A stretch of 64,000 bases of DNA, from assembly GCA_950075865.1 (NCBI GenBank), contig CATMVA010000005.1:1-64000 (forward strand). Reading direction: 5' to 3'. The position numbers and the translations under genes are program-made. The notes beneath the pieces were generated by a model. That model searched no databases and had not been told where the DNA came from. It worked only from the letters and a program-made list of their open reading frames with translations. Positions 14,632 through 22,561 of the stretch are shown here, piece by piece; the first letter of the stretch is position 1; the number at the start of each line of letters is the position of its first letter. The stretch comes from an uncultured Oscillospiraceae bacterium (GTDB taxonomy: Bacteria; Bacillota; Clostridia; Oscillospirales; Oscillospiraceae).

Positions 14632-16770
14632 ATGGGCCGCGAGGCAATGATCAAGGCGGATATGGAGGCTGCCGGCGTATACGCTCCCATATTTGACAAG
14701 GCCATCCATGACCTGGCCAAGGCCGAGCGGGCGCTCTCCCGTGCCGAGAAGGAGTGGAAGAAGTCCGGTGGGAAGATGGTGGCCGAGCTGGTCAACAAGA
14801 CCGGCGGCACCTACACCGCCAAGGACCCCAACTGGAGCATCGTGGAGCAGATGCGCCGTGACGTCACTTCCCTCCGGAACCAGCTTGGGCTTACCCCCAC
14901 AGGTTTGGCCAGGGCAAAGACCAAAGCGCGCAGTCAGGCGGACGACAGCCAGGGTGCCATTGAGACACTCCTGGAGAACGCTGCGGCATACGCCCAGGAT
15001 CACGGGGCGGACTTCCAGGCGGAGGTTGACGGCTATGTGAACGGGGTGATATCTGGTGAGCGGGTGGCCTGCCTGGAGATCCGGCAAGCATGCGAGAGGT
15101 ATCTCCGGGATCTGCAAAATCCAAAGTGGGATTTTCGGCCTGAACGGGCCGATGAAGTCATTGCCATCATCGAGACCTCCATCTGCCACCAGCAGGGCGA
15201 GTTCCTGGACGCCACGCCGCTTCGGGGCATGCCTTTTATCCTTCTCCCCTACCATAAGTTTATTGTTTACAACGTCATGGGGTTCTATGTGGCCGGCACC
15301 AATGAGCGGCGCTTCAAGGAGGCCATGGACTTTGTCCCCCGGAAGAACATCAAGACCACCTTCGCCGCCGCCCTGGCCTGGGCGCTCGCCCTGGTGGAAC
15401 GGCGCAGCGGCTCCAAAGTGTACGAGGTGGGCGGAGCGCTGAAACAAGCGCTGGAGGGCTTTGACTTCCTCCGATATAACCTCCGCAGACAGCACCTGAC
15501 GGTGGATGATGATCCGGTCCGTGGGATTCGGATTGTTGACAACAACATTGAGCACTCCATTTCCGGTGACATCGGCGAGGACGGATTTATCAGCATCAAC
15601 GCCCTGGCAAGTTCCACAGATAAGCAGGATTCTTTCAATGCCAACATCATCATTGCGGATGAGATGCACACCTACAAGAACGCCAAGCAGTACCAGATCC
15701 TGAAGGACGCCACAAAGGCCTATACCAACAAGCTGATCATCGGGATCTCCTCGGCCGGCGACTTTCCCCAGGGCTTTTGTGCCCGCCGGGTGGAATATTG
15801 CAAAAAAATCCTCAACGGTACCATCACCGGCGAGGAGGCGGACAGCATCTTTGTGTTCCTTGCCATGGCACCTCTCGATGAAAAAGGCGAGGTTGACTAT
15901 ACCAACCCGGTGATCCTGGAGAGCTGCAACCCTGGCTGGGGTCAGTCTATCCGGCCTCAGGAGATGATCAACGATGCCGCCCAGGCAAAGGAGGACCCCC
16001 AGCTCCGACCGGAGTTTTACCATAAATCCCTCAACGTCTTTACCGCCGCCCTGCGGGCCTGGTTCGATATTGAGGAATGGCGCCGGTCGGACAAGAAATA
16101 CAGCTGGACGCTGGCCCAGCTGGCCAAGCTCCCCATCAAGTGGTACGGCGGCACCGACCTTTCCAAGCTCTACGATCTGACGGCTGCCTGCCTGTTCGGC
16201 CACTATAACGGGGTGGATATCCTGATTCCTCACTGCTGGTTCCCTCGGGCGGCCGCAGTTGTGAAAGCAAATGAGGACGGTATTCCGCTCTTCGGCTGGA
16301 TGGATGATGGGTGGCTGGATATGTGCAACGACAACGTGCTCAATCACGCCGATGTGGTCCGCTGGTACAAAGCTAAGCGTAAGGCCGGCTTCAATTTCCG
16401 CCGCATTGGCCACGACCGCAAATTCTGCCGGGAGTATTTCGTCGGCATGAAAAAAGCCCATTTCCCCATACGGGACCAGCCGCAGCTCTTCACGGTGAAA
16501 AGCGAGGGCTTCCGGTACCTGGAGGCCTCCGCGAAGCGAGGGACCCTCTACTATCTCCACGCCGAGCCCATGGAGTACTGCGTGCAGAACGTCAAGGCCA
16601 TTGAGAAGGCAGACGATATGGTCCTGTATGAGAAGATCGCGCCAAACCAGCGCATTGATGTCTTTGACGCCGCGGTGTTTGCTGCCTGCTCTTACCTCAA
16701 GGATATGGAGCAAGTCCAAAAGACCAGCTGGTTTGATGATTCTTCCAAAGGCCAGAACGAGGACAAATGA
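14632..16770 (+). CDS. Fused terminase, small (P27-like) plus large subunit
   Basis: A 712-residue protein that packs phage DNA into proheads. Residues about 1-115 match the small subunit of the P27 family in size and in the ending NQLGLTPTGLARAK. The large subunit begins near residue 120 with its usual EVDGYVNGVISGERVACLEI. The ATPase has Walker A VPRKNIKTT (about 235-243) and Walker B IIIADEMH (about 339-346), and a nuclease domain starts at GGTDLSKLYDL. The two subunits are normally separate genes, and no stop or start codon cluster separates them here. GAGGGGAG precedes the ATG at 14632. Confidence 0.92.
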   Translation: MGREAMIKADMEAAGVYAPIFDKAIHDLAKAERALSRAEKEWKKSGGKMVAELVNKTGGTYTAKDPNWSIVEQMRRDVTSLRNQLGLTPTGLARAKTKARSQADDSQGAIETLLENAAAYAQDHGADFQAEVDGYVNGVISGERVACLEIRQACERYLRDLQNPKWDFRPERADEVIAIIETSICHQQGEFLDATPLRGMPFILLPYHKFIVYNVMGFYVAGTNERRFKEAMDFVPRKNIKTTFAAALAWALALVERRSGSKVYEVGGALKQALEGFDFLRYNLRRQHLTVDDDPVRGIRIVDNNIEHSISGDIGEDGFISINALASSTDKQDSFNANIIIADEMHTYKNAKQYQILKDATKAYTNKLIIGISSAGDFPQGFCARRVEYCKKILNGTITGEEADSIFVFLAMAPLDEKGEVDYTNPVILESCNPGWGQSIRPQEMINDAAQAKEDPQLRPEFYHKSLNVFTAALRAWFDIEEWRRSDKKYSWTLAQLAKLPIKWYGGTDLSKLYDLTAACLFGHYNGVDILIPHCWFPRAAAVVKANEDGIPLFGWMDDGWLDMCNDNVLNHADVVRWYKAKRKAGFNFRRIGHDRKFCREYFVGMKKAHFPIRDQPQLFTVKSEGFRYLEASAKRGTLYYLHAEPMEYCVQNVKAIEKADDMVLYEKIAPNQRIDVFDAAVFAACSYLKDMEQVQKTSWFDDSSKGQNEDK

Positions 16771-16823
16771 CTTAATAACGGATGGTGTTCAAAATGAACA
16801 CCGCACTGAGGAGGTGCTGGCCT

Positions 16824-17984
16824 ATGAAATTTCCCTTTTCCAAGCGGCGCAGTAAGAGCCAGGTGGGTCTTCTGCTGTCAGATGATCCGATCTGCCTCCC
16901 TGGGTATACCCCGCTGGATAAAGTCCCGGAGATCGTGACTGCCTGCCGCCGGGTGGCGTCCCTGATTGGATCGACAACAATCCACCTGATGTCCAACACG
17001 GACCACGGCGATGAGCGGATCGTCAACGAACTCTCCAAGCTCATCGATATTTCGCCCTGTCCCACCATGACGCGGCCGACCTGGATGGAGTATATCGTCA
17101 TGGATATGCTGCTCTATGGCGGCGGGAACGCGGTAGTGCTGCCCCATACCCGGAATGGATACCTGGAATCCCTGGAGCCTATCGCACCGGGGCGGGTGTC
17201 CTTCCAGGCCATTGGGCGGTCGGATTACAAAATTCTGATTGATGGGATCCCGCATGCCCCGGATGATGTCCTCCATTTTGTCTATAACCCCGATAGGGCG
17301 TATCCCTGGAAGGGTCAGGGGCTGACCACATCCCTGGAGGATCTGGCCAAGAATCTCAAGCAGGCATCCGCCACCAAAAATGCATTTTTCTCCTCCCGGT
17401 GGAAGCCCAGTGTGGTGATCAAAGTGGATTCGGACAACGAGAATCTCTCCACCCCGCAGGGCAGAGATAAGATCCTGAAGGACTACATCGACAACAACGA
17501 GGCAGGCAAGCCCTGGCTGATCCCGGCGGAGCAGATGGACATTGTGCAGGTCAAACCCCTCTCCCTGGCGGACCTTGCCATCAATGACTCTGTCCAGATC
17601 GACAAAAAGGCGGTGGCTGCCATCGTAGGCGTTCCGGCGTACATGGTGGGAGTCGGGGAGTACAGGAAGGATGAATACAACGCCTTTGTTGAGACGACCA
17701 TCATGACCATTTGCAAGTATATCGCGACTGAGCTGACCAAGAAGCTGATCCTTTCCCCCAAGTGGTATTTGAGGTTTAATGTCTGGTCCCTGAAGGACTA
17801 TGACCTCAAGAGTGTGTCTGATGTTCTTCTGGCCGGTGCTGACCGTGGTTTTGTGAATGGCGATGAGTGGCGGGATCGGGTGAACCTGGCCCCCGCTGGC
17901 CTGAAAGAGTTCAAGGTGCTGGAGAATTACATCCCGTATGACCTATCCGGCAAGCAGAAGAAGCTGACACCGGCTGACCAGTAA
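16824..17984 (+). CDS. Phage portal protein, HK97 family
   Basis: A 386-residue portal, the dodecameric ring at the capsid vertex through which DNA enters and leaves. The conserved stretch DDVLHFVYNPD and the C-terminal half (KKAVAAIVGVPAYMVGVGEY) are typical of HK97-type portals. The start at 16824 follows GAGGAGGTG; the frame is open about 14 codons further upstream, but without a ribosome-binding site. It lies in the standard terminase-portal-protease order. Confidence 0.93.
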   Translation: MKFPFSKRRSKSQVGLLLSDDPICLPGYTPLDKVPEIVTACRRVASLIGSTTIHLMSNTDHGDERIVNELSKLIDISPCPTMTRPTWMEYIVMDMLLYGGGNAVVLPHTRNGYLESLEPIAPGRVSFQAIGRSDYKILIDGIPHAPDDVLHFVYNPDRAYPWKGQGLTTSLEDLAKNLKQASATKNAFFSSRWKPSVVIKVDSDNENLSTPQGRDKILKDYIDNNEAGKPWLIPAEQMDIVQVKPLSLADLAINDSVQIDKKAVAAIVGVPAYMVGVGEYRKDEYNAFVETTIMTICKYIATELTKKLILSPKWYLRFNVWSLKDYDLKSVSDVLLAGADRGFVNGDEWRDRVNLAPAGLKEFKVLENYIPYDLSGKQKKLTPADQ

Positions 17985-17998
17985 AGGAGGAAATGAGA

Positions 17999-18580
17999 AT
18001 GGAACGCAAGCAGAGACAGCTGAGGATGGTATCCACCACGTTCACTGTGCGGGAGGAAGGGGAGCAATCCGCTCCCATCATTGAGGGGTACTTCGCCGTA
18101 TTCGGCGACGTCTATGAAATCGCTCCTGGTATGAGCGAGAGTATTGCCCCTGGGGCTTTTTCGAGATCTATGTCCGGTGACATCCGGGCTCTTATTAACC
18201 ACGACACCACTCTCGTCCTGGGGCGGACCAAGGCGCACACGCTGGAGCTCCGGGAAGATAGCCACGGACTGTGGGGGCGCATCACCATCAATCCGAACGA
18301 TGTGGATGCAATGTCCCTGTACGAACGGGTGAAACGTGGGGACGTGGATGGGTGCTCCTTTGGGTTTGACATTGTCAGAGAAGACGCCGAGTTCCTCGAA
18401 GACGGGTCTATCCACTGGACGATCCAGGATGTGGATCTGTATGAGGTCAGCTGCTGTACCTTCCCGGCCTACGAGGCTACCAATGTCGAGGCCCGAACTG
18501 CTGACCGGGAAAAGGTCCTCCAGAAGAGGGCCGAGGAATGGAAGAACAAACAACAGGAGGTTTTGAAGAAATGGCACTGA
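17999..18580 (+). CDS. HK97-type prohead protease
   Basis: A 193-residue serine protease of the U35 family that trims the capsid protein during maturation. Catalytic residues are visible in INHD (His near 63) and GCSFGF (Ser near 118). The start at 17999 is 8 nt from AGGAGG; an ATG two codons upstream is too close. The C-terminal part is charged and ends inside the capsid gene start (ATGGCACTGA overlap). Confidence 0.93.
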   Translation: MERKQRQLRMVSTTFTVREEGEQSAPIIEGYFAVFGDVYEIAPGMSESIAPGAFSRSMSGDIRALINHDTTLVLGRTKAHTLELREDSHGLWGRITINPNDVDAMSLYERVKRGDVDGCSFGFDIVREDAEFLEDGSIHWTIQDVDLYEVSCCTFPAYEATNVEARTADREKVLQKRAEEWKNKQQEVLKKWH

Positions 18581-20025
18581 AAGCACTGATGCTGCGGAAG
18601 AAGATCGACGGCGCCAGAAAGCGTCTGGAGGAGCTGCGGGCTAAGTCCGAGGACTTTGACCGCCGCGCCAAGGAACTTGAGGCCGCCATCGCCGAAGCCG
18701 CTACCCCTGAGGAGCAGCGGACGGTGGAGGAGGCGGTCCAGAAGTACGACCAGGAGCGGTCTGCCTACGACAGCGAGGTGGCCACCATGGAGGGTGAGAT
18801 CTCGGCTGCGGAAGCCGAGCTTGCGGAGGCGGAGCGGGAGGCCACGCCTCCCCCCGCGCCTGAGCATGACGACCCCACCCCTACCCCCGCACCTGCTCCC
18901 GCCCCTGCCGCCGACACCAGAAGTGATATGAGAAAGGAAGGAAAAAACATGAATCATCGCAGCAAGATCCGGGCCGCTATGGCCCGCCGCCCCGGCATGA
19001 TGGAGCGGGAGGACGTTAAAGGCTTTGTCGCCACCATCCGGGAGGCTATCACCAACACCCGTGCTCTCACCAACGCCGGTCTCCTGATCCCCGACGTGGT
19101 GATGGGCGTCCTGCGGGAGAACGTGATCGATTACTCCAAGCTCTACCGGCACGTCAACGCCCAGTATGTTCCCGGCACCGCCCGAATCCCTGTGATGGCC
19201 AACGTCCCCGAGGCCGTTTGGACCGAGATGTGCGCCATCCTCAACGAGCTCGACCTGGGCTTCGGCTTGGTGGATACCGACGGCTATAAGGTGGCCGGGT
19301 ACTTTACCCTGTGTAACGCCATGGCCGAGGACGCCGGCGATGAGCTGATCGTGTCCGTTGTTGACGCCCTTGGGCAGTCCATCGGCTTGGCCCTGGACAA
19401 GGCCATTCTTTACGGCACCGGCACCAAGATGCCTTTGGGTATCGTGACCCGGCTGGTCCAGACCGCCAAGCCTTCCGACTATCCCGATACGGCTCTCGCT
19501 TGGGAGGATCTCCATACCTCCAACGTGCTGTCCATCACGGCGGCCAACAGCACCGGGCTCAAGCTGTATCAGTCCCTGGTCAAGGACATGGGGGCCGCCA
19601 AGGGCAAGTACAGCCGGGGCGAGAAGTTCTGGGCCATGAACGAGACCACCTATACCGCCCTGATCGCTGAGGGCATGTCCGTCAATGCGGCCGGCGTCAT
19701 TGCTTCCGGCATCGACGGCACTATGCCCGTGGTGGGCGGAATCGTGGAGACCCTGTCGTTCATCCCCGACAACGTCATTGTTGGCGGGTATGGGGACCTC
19801 TACTTCCTGGCCGAGCGACAGGGCACCCGGATCACCTCCAGCGAGCATGCTCGCTTTATCCAGGACCAGACCGTCTACAAGGGTGTGGCCCGGTATGACG
19901 GTGAGCCCGTGATTCCCGCAGGCTTTGTCGTCATCGGTATCAATGGGACTACCCCCAACGCCACCATGACCTTCGCGCCTGACACGGCCAACACTCCGCC
20001 TGATCCCGAGAAGCTCGGCGAATGA
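18571..20025 (+). CDS. Major capsid protein with N-terminal scaffold domain
   Basis: A 484-residue HK97-fold capsid protein. Residues about 1-100 form a long charged coiled coil (the delta or scaffolding domain), followed by a Pro/Ala-rich linker (about 101-115) that the neighbouring protease likely removes, near MNHRSKIRAAMARR. The mature shell domain then follows, with the spine and P-domain pattern and the ending VIPAGFVVIGING. So scaffold and shell are one gene. CAGGAGG precedes the ATG at 18571. Confidence 0.93.
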   Translation: MALKALMLRKKIDGARKRLEELRAKSEDFDRRAKELEAAIAEAATPEEQRTVEEAVQKYDQERSAYDSEVATMEGEISAAEAELAEAEREATPPPAPEHDDPTPTPAPAPAPAADTRSDMRKEGKNMNHRSKIRAAMARRPGMMEREDVKGFVATIREAITNTRALTNAGLLIPDVVMGVLRENVIDYSKLYRHVNAQYVPGTARIPVMANVPEAVWTEMCAILNELDLGFGLVDTDGYKVAGYFTLCNAMAEDAGDELIVSVVDALGQSIGLALDKAILYGTGTKMPLGIVTRLVQTAKPSDYPDTALAWEDLHTSNVLSITAANSTGLKLYQSLVKDMGAAKGKYSRGEKFWAMNETTYTALIAEGMSVNAAGVIASGIDGTMPVVGGIVETLSFIPDNVIVGGYGDLYFLAERQGTRITSSEHARFIQDQTVYKGVARYDGEPVIPAGFVVIGINGTTPNATMTFAPDTANTPPDPEKLGE

Positions 20026-20037
20026 TCCATCATCAGC

Positions 20038-20071
20038 GCTGCCAGGAGCCTGTAAATAGGCCCCTGGCAGC
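20038..20071 (+). terminator. Strong stem-loop after the capsid gene
   Basis: GCTGCCAGG and GCCT pair with AGGC and CCTGGCAGC, with one bulged base per side and a 6-nt loop. No T run follows. It may slow or stop transcription, or protect the 3' end of the abundant capsid mRNA. Confidence 0.6.
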
Positions 20072-20098
20072 CAGATAAACAGGAAGGAGGGAGTAGCC

Positions 20099-20386
20099 AT
20101 GGGGATTATGCTCGATATGCTCAAGGTTGACCTGGGAATCACGGGCAACGCCTACGACGCTCGTTTGACCCAGCATCTCGATTACTCCCGCCAGGAGATC
20201 CAAAGGAAGCGCGTCACCCTTGACGTCTCCTGCGTGGTTGACCAGCAGCTCATCGTGATGTACGCAGCCTGGCTGTGGCGGCGGCGGTCCACCGGTGAGG
20301 GAATGCCGAGGATGCTCCGCTATACGCTCAACAATCGCCTGATTGGGAACACTGGAAGCGGGGGAGACAATGGACAGTGTGATTGA
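20099..20386 (+). CDS. Head-tail connector (gp6-like)
   Basis: A 95-residue, mainly helical protein in the slot directly after the capsid gene, where HK97-type phages encode the adaptor that binds under the portal. The opening (MLDMLKVDLGITGNAYDARL) fits gp6-like connectors. AAGGAGGGAG precedes the ATG. The gene end overlaps the next start. Confidence 0.82.
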   Translation: MGIMLDMLKVDLGITGNAYDARLTQHLDYSRQEIQRKRVTLDVSCVVDQQLIVMYAAWLWRRRSTGEGMPRMLRYTLNNRLIGNTGSGGDNGQCD

Positions 20387-20696
20387 GCTCATCCAGACGA
20401 CTTACACCCAGGATCAGGATGGTGTACATCAGCCGTCGTCCAATATGTCCCGGCAGGTGTATTGCCAAGTGGGGCCTATCACCAGGGCAGAGTTTTCCGC
20501 AGCCGGCCGGAATGGGCTCAATCCGTCCTATGTCTTTACCGTCTTCGCCACCGACTACCAAGGTGAGCAGACCGTTAATTTTAATGGTTTGACATATAGC
20601 GTGTATCGTACCTACCGGAGACCGGAGGACGATTACATCGAGATTTACGTTGAGCGAAAGGGTGGTACCAATGCCCCGCAAAACGCCAGTCGATAA
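20370..20696 (+). CDS. Head closure protein
   Basis: A 108-residue, beta-rich protein with the segment VNFNGLTYSVYRTYRRPEDD, in the position of SPP1 gp16-like stoppers that close the head after packaging. The start at 20370 overlaps the connector. The assignment rests on size, order and pattern. Confidence 0.78.
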   Translation: MDSVIELIQTTYTQDQDGVHQPSSNMSRQVYCQVGPITRAEFSAAGRNGLNPSYVFTVFATDYQGEQTVNFNGLTYSVYRTYRRPEDDYIEIYVERKGGTNAPQNASR

Positions 20697-21051
20697 GCTC
20701 TCGGCGGAGATCGCCGCCATCCTTGATGATTACGGCGATGAGGTCATGGAGTCGGTGGATGAGGCCGTCAAGGAGGTCACAAAGGCCGGCGCCAAGGCCC
20801 TCCGGGCCGAGGCCAAGCGGACCTTCGGCGGCACCGGCGCCTACGCCAAGGGCTGGACCTCCACCGTGGAGACCGGAAAGCGCTCGGCCCAGGGGACCAT
20901 CTACAACAAGGATCTGCCGGGCCTGCCCCACCTGCTGGAGTATGGCCACCTGAACCGGGACGGCAGCAGGACACCCGGCCGGGTCCATATCGCCACCGTG
21001 GAGAAGGAGATCGTGGAGAAGTTTGAGGAGGAGGTGTACCGGGGCCTATGA
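20671..21051 (+). CDS. Neck protein, HK97 gp10 family
   Basis: A 126-residue protein with an N-terminal helix pair (SAEIAAILDDYGDEVMESVD) and a C-terminal strand part with GLPHLLEYGHLNRDG, a recognisable signature of HK97 gp10-type neck proteins. It bridges head and tail. It overlaps both neighbours by a few bases, as in compact structural operons. Confidence 0.87.
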   Translation: MPRKTPVDKLSAEIAAILDDYGDEVMESVDEAVKEVTKAGAKALRAEAKRTFGGTGAYAKGWTSTVETGKRSAQGTIYNKDLPGLPHLLEYGHLNRDGSRTPGRVHIATVEKEIVEKFEEEVYRGL

Positions 21052-21401
21052 CATACCAAGAGATCAAGGAACTGGTGGCGAGCTTTGGGCTCCCATACAG
21101 CTACTACCAGTTCCCGCAGGACACTGGCCGGGCGCCTCCCTTCCTCTGCTTTTTCTTCGGCAGCAGCGACGATATGTACGCTGACGACAAGAACTTCCAG
21201 CGCATCCGGGGGCTCCATCTGGAGCTCTACACCGACCGCAAGGCCTTTAACTTGGAGGAGGAGATCGAGAGCCGCTTGGAGGCGCTGGATCTCCCTTACT
21301 ACAAGGAGGAGACCTTTTTGGACAAGGAACGTATGCACATGACCACCTACGAGATGGACGTGGTCATCACCTCAGACAAGGAGGAAGATCAAAATGGCTG
21401 A
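21048..21401 (+). CDS. Tail completion/terminator protein
   Basis: A 117-residue protein in the slot between gp10 and the major tail protein, where the tail terminator is encoded. The stretch GLHLELYTDRKAFNLEEEIE is typical of minor tail proteins of this group. It overlaps the previous stop by 4 bp and the major tail gene by 8 bp. Confidence 0.78.
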   Translation: MTYQEIKELVASFGLPYSYYQFPQDTGRAPPFLCFFFGSSDDMYADDKNFQRIRGLHLELYTDRKAFNLEEEIESRLEALDLPYYKEETFLDKERMHMTTYEMDVVITSDKEEDQNG

Positions 21402-21981
21402 AAACAAGGTCAAATTTGGCCTGAAGAACGTACATTACGCCCCCATCACTGTGGGCGCGGACGGAAACGAAACCATAGGCACCCCCGTGCCCATTCCGGG
21501 TGCTGTCAGCCTCTCTCTGGCCGCGCAGGGTGAGTCGGCGGAGTTCTATGCCGACAACATCCTCTACTACGCCACCGCCGCCAACACCGGCTATCAGGGT
21601 GATCTGGAGGTGGCTCTGATCCCTGAGTCCTTCCGGATCGACATCCTGAAGGAGGTCAAGGATCCCACAACCGGCGTCCTTTATGAGAACGCCGCAGCTG
21701 AGCCGGCACCCTTTGCCCTGCTCTTTGAGTTTGACGGCGACCAGAATGCGGTGCGGCACTGCATGTACCACAATACCGTGACCCGTCCCAACGTGGCCTC
21801 CAGCACCACCACCACCGTCAAGGAGCCGTCCACCGACGCCATGACCCTCACCTCGGTGCCTCGCGCCGATGGTATCGTCAAGGCCTCCACTACGTCCTCG
21901 ACACCCACGGAGACCTACAACAACTGGTACAAGTCGGTGGTGATTCCTCCCGCCGACCTGCTCACCCCGGCCAACGAGTGA
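21394..21981 (+). CDS. Major tail tube protein
   Basis: A 195-residue protein, phi13/TP901-type major tail protein, which polymerises into the tail tube. It begins MAENKVKFGLKNVHYAPI, and the beta-rich body contains YADNILYYATAANTGYQGDL. It ends in a Thr-rich segment. GAGGAAGATC lies before the ATG. High expression is expected. Confidence 0.88.
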   Translation: MAENKVKFGLKNVHYAPITVGADGNETIGTPVPIPGAVSLSLAAQGESAEFYADNILYYATAANTGYQGDLEVALIPESFRIDILKEVKDPTTGVLYENAAAEPAPFALLFEFDGDQNAVRHCMYHNTVTRPNVASSTTTTVKEPSTDAMTLTSVPRADGIVKASTTSSTPTETYNNWYKSVVIPPADLLTPANE

Positions 21982-21991
21982 GGCGGCCGCC

Positions 21992-22363
21992 GTGGAACGC
22001 ACCGTAACCATTGACGGGAGAGAGGTCCGCTTCCGGGCCTCTGCTTCCGTCCCCCGGCTCTACCGCATCAAGTACCGCCGGGATCTGATCACCGACATGG
22101 CCGCCATCCACAAGCAGCTCCAGGCCCAGAAGGCCGAGACCGGCGCCGAGCCTCAGCTCTCCACCCTCCCGGTGGAGACGCTGGAGCTCTTCGAGGACGT
22201 GGCCCACATCATGGCCAAGCACGCCGATCCGGAGGGCGTCCCCAGCTCGGTGGACGAGTGGCTGGAGGGCTTCGACACCTTCTCCATCTACGCCATCTTC
22301 CCCGTGATCATGGAGATGTGGGCCGCCAACATGGAGACCCTCAACATCCCGCAAAAAAAATGA
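21992..22363 (+). CDS. Tail assembly chaperone (gpG analogue)
   Basis: A 123-residue protein starting with GTG, in the fixed position before the tape measure gene. It ends in Lys-Lys-stop over a run of eight A, which is the site of a probable -1 ribosomal frameshift giving a longer fused product (see 22352-22360). Chaperones of this pair coat the tape measure protein during tail assembly. Confidence 0.88.
   Translation: MERTVTIDGREVRFRASASVPRLYRIKYRRDLITDMAAIHKQLQAQKAETGAEPQLSTLPVETLELFEDVAHIMAKHADPEGVPSSVDEWLEGFDTFSIYAIFPVIMEMWAANMETLNIPQKK
22352..22360 (+). other. Programmed -1 frameshift site in tail chaperone genes
   Basis: CAAAAAAAA followed by TGA. The zero frame reads CAA AAA AAA TGA. 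Slipping back one base on the A run gives ATG AGG CCC and so on, the frame of the downstream open region. Tail chaperone pairs in most long-tailed phages use such a site. Confidence 0.87.
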
Positions 22364-22557
22364 GGCCCACTGAGCGCGAGATGACCACTGCACTGCTCCA
22401 CCTGCGGGCAGTGCAGCTGGGCATCTCCATCCGGGATCTGGACCTGCTGACCATCGGCATGATCAACGACATGTTCGCCGAACTCAGCAACGACCGGGAC
22501 GGGTCCTACGCTCAGCTGGCCACGCAGGACGACTTCGACGCATTCGCCAGGGGGTGA
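22360..22557 (+). CDS. Frameshift extension of tail chaperone (gpT part)
   Basis: An open region of 65 codons in the -1 frame relative to the gpG analogue. Its residues (MTTALLHLRAVQLGISIRDL, then GMINDMFAELSNDRD) are typical of the T part of G-T chaperones. It is expected as a C-terminal extension, about 189 residues in total, in a small share of translations. An ATG at 22360 would also allow separate initiation. It ends 4 bp before the tape measure ATG. Confidence 0.85.
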   Translation: MRPTEREMTTALLHLRAVQLGISIRDLDLLTIGMINDMFAELSNDRDGSYAQLATQDDFDAFARG

Positions 22558-22561
22558 GGCT

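Noticed and set aside
14350-16719. Very long open frame on the minus strand (789 codons) opposite the terminase gene
   Set aside because: It is a mirror of GC-rich codons in the terminase gene. No ribosome-binding site or recognisable motif, and terminase is certain.
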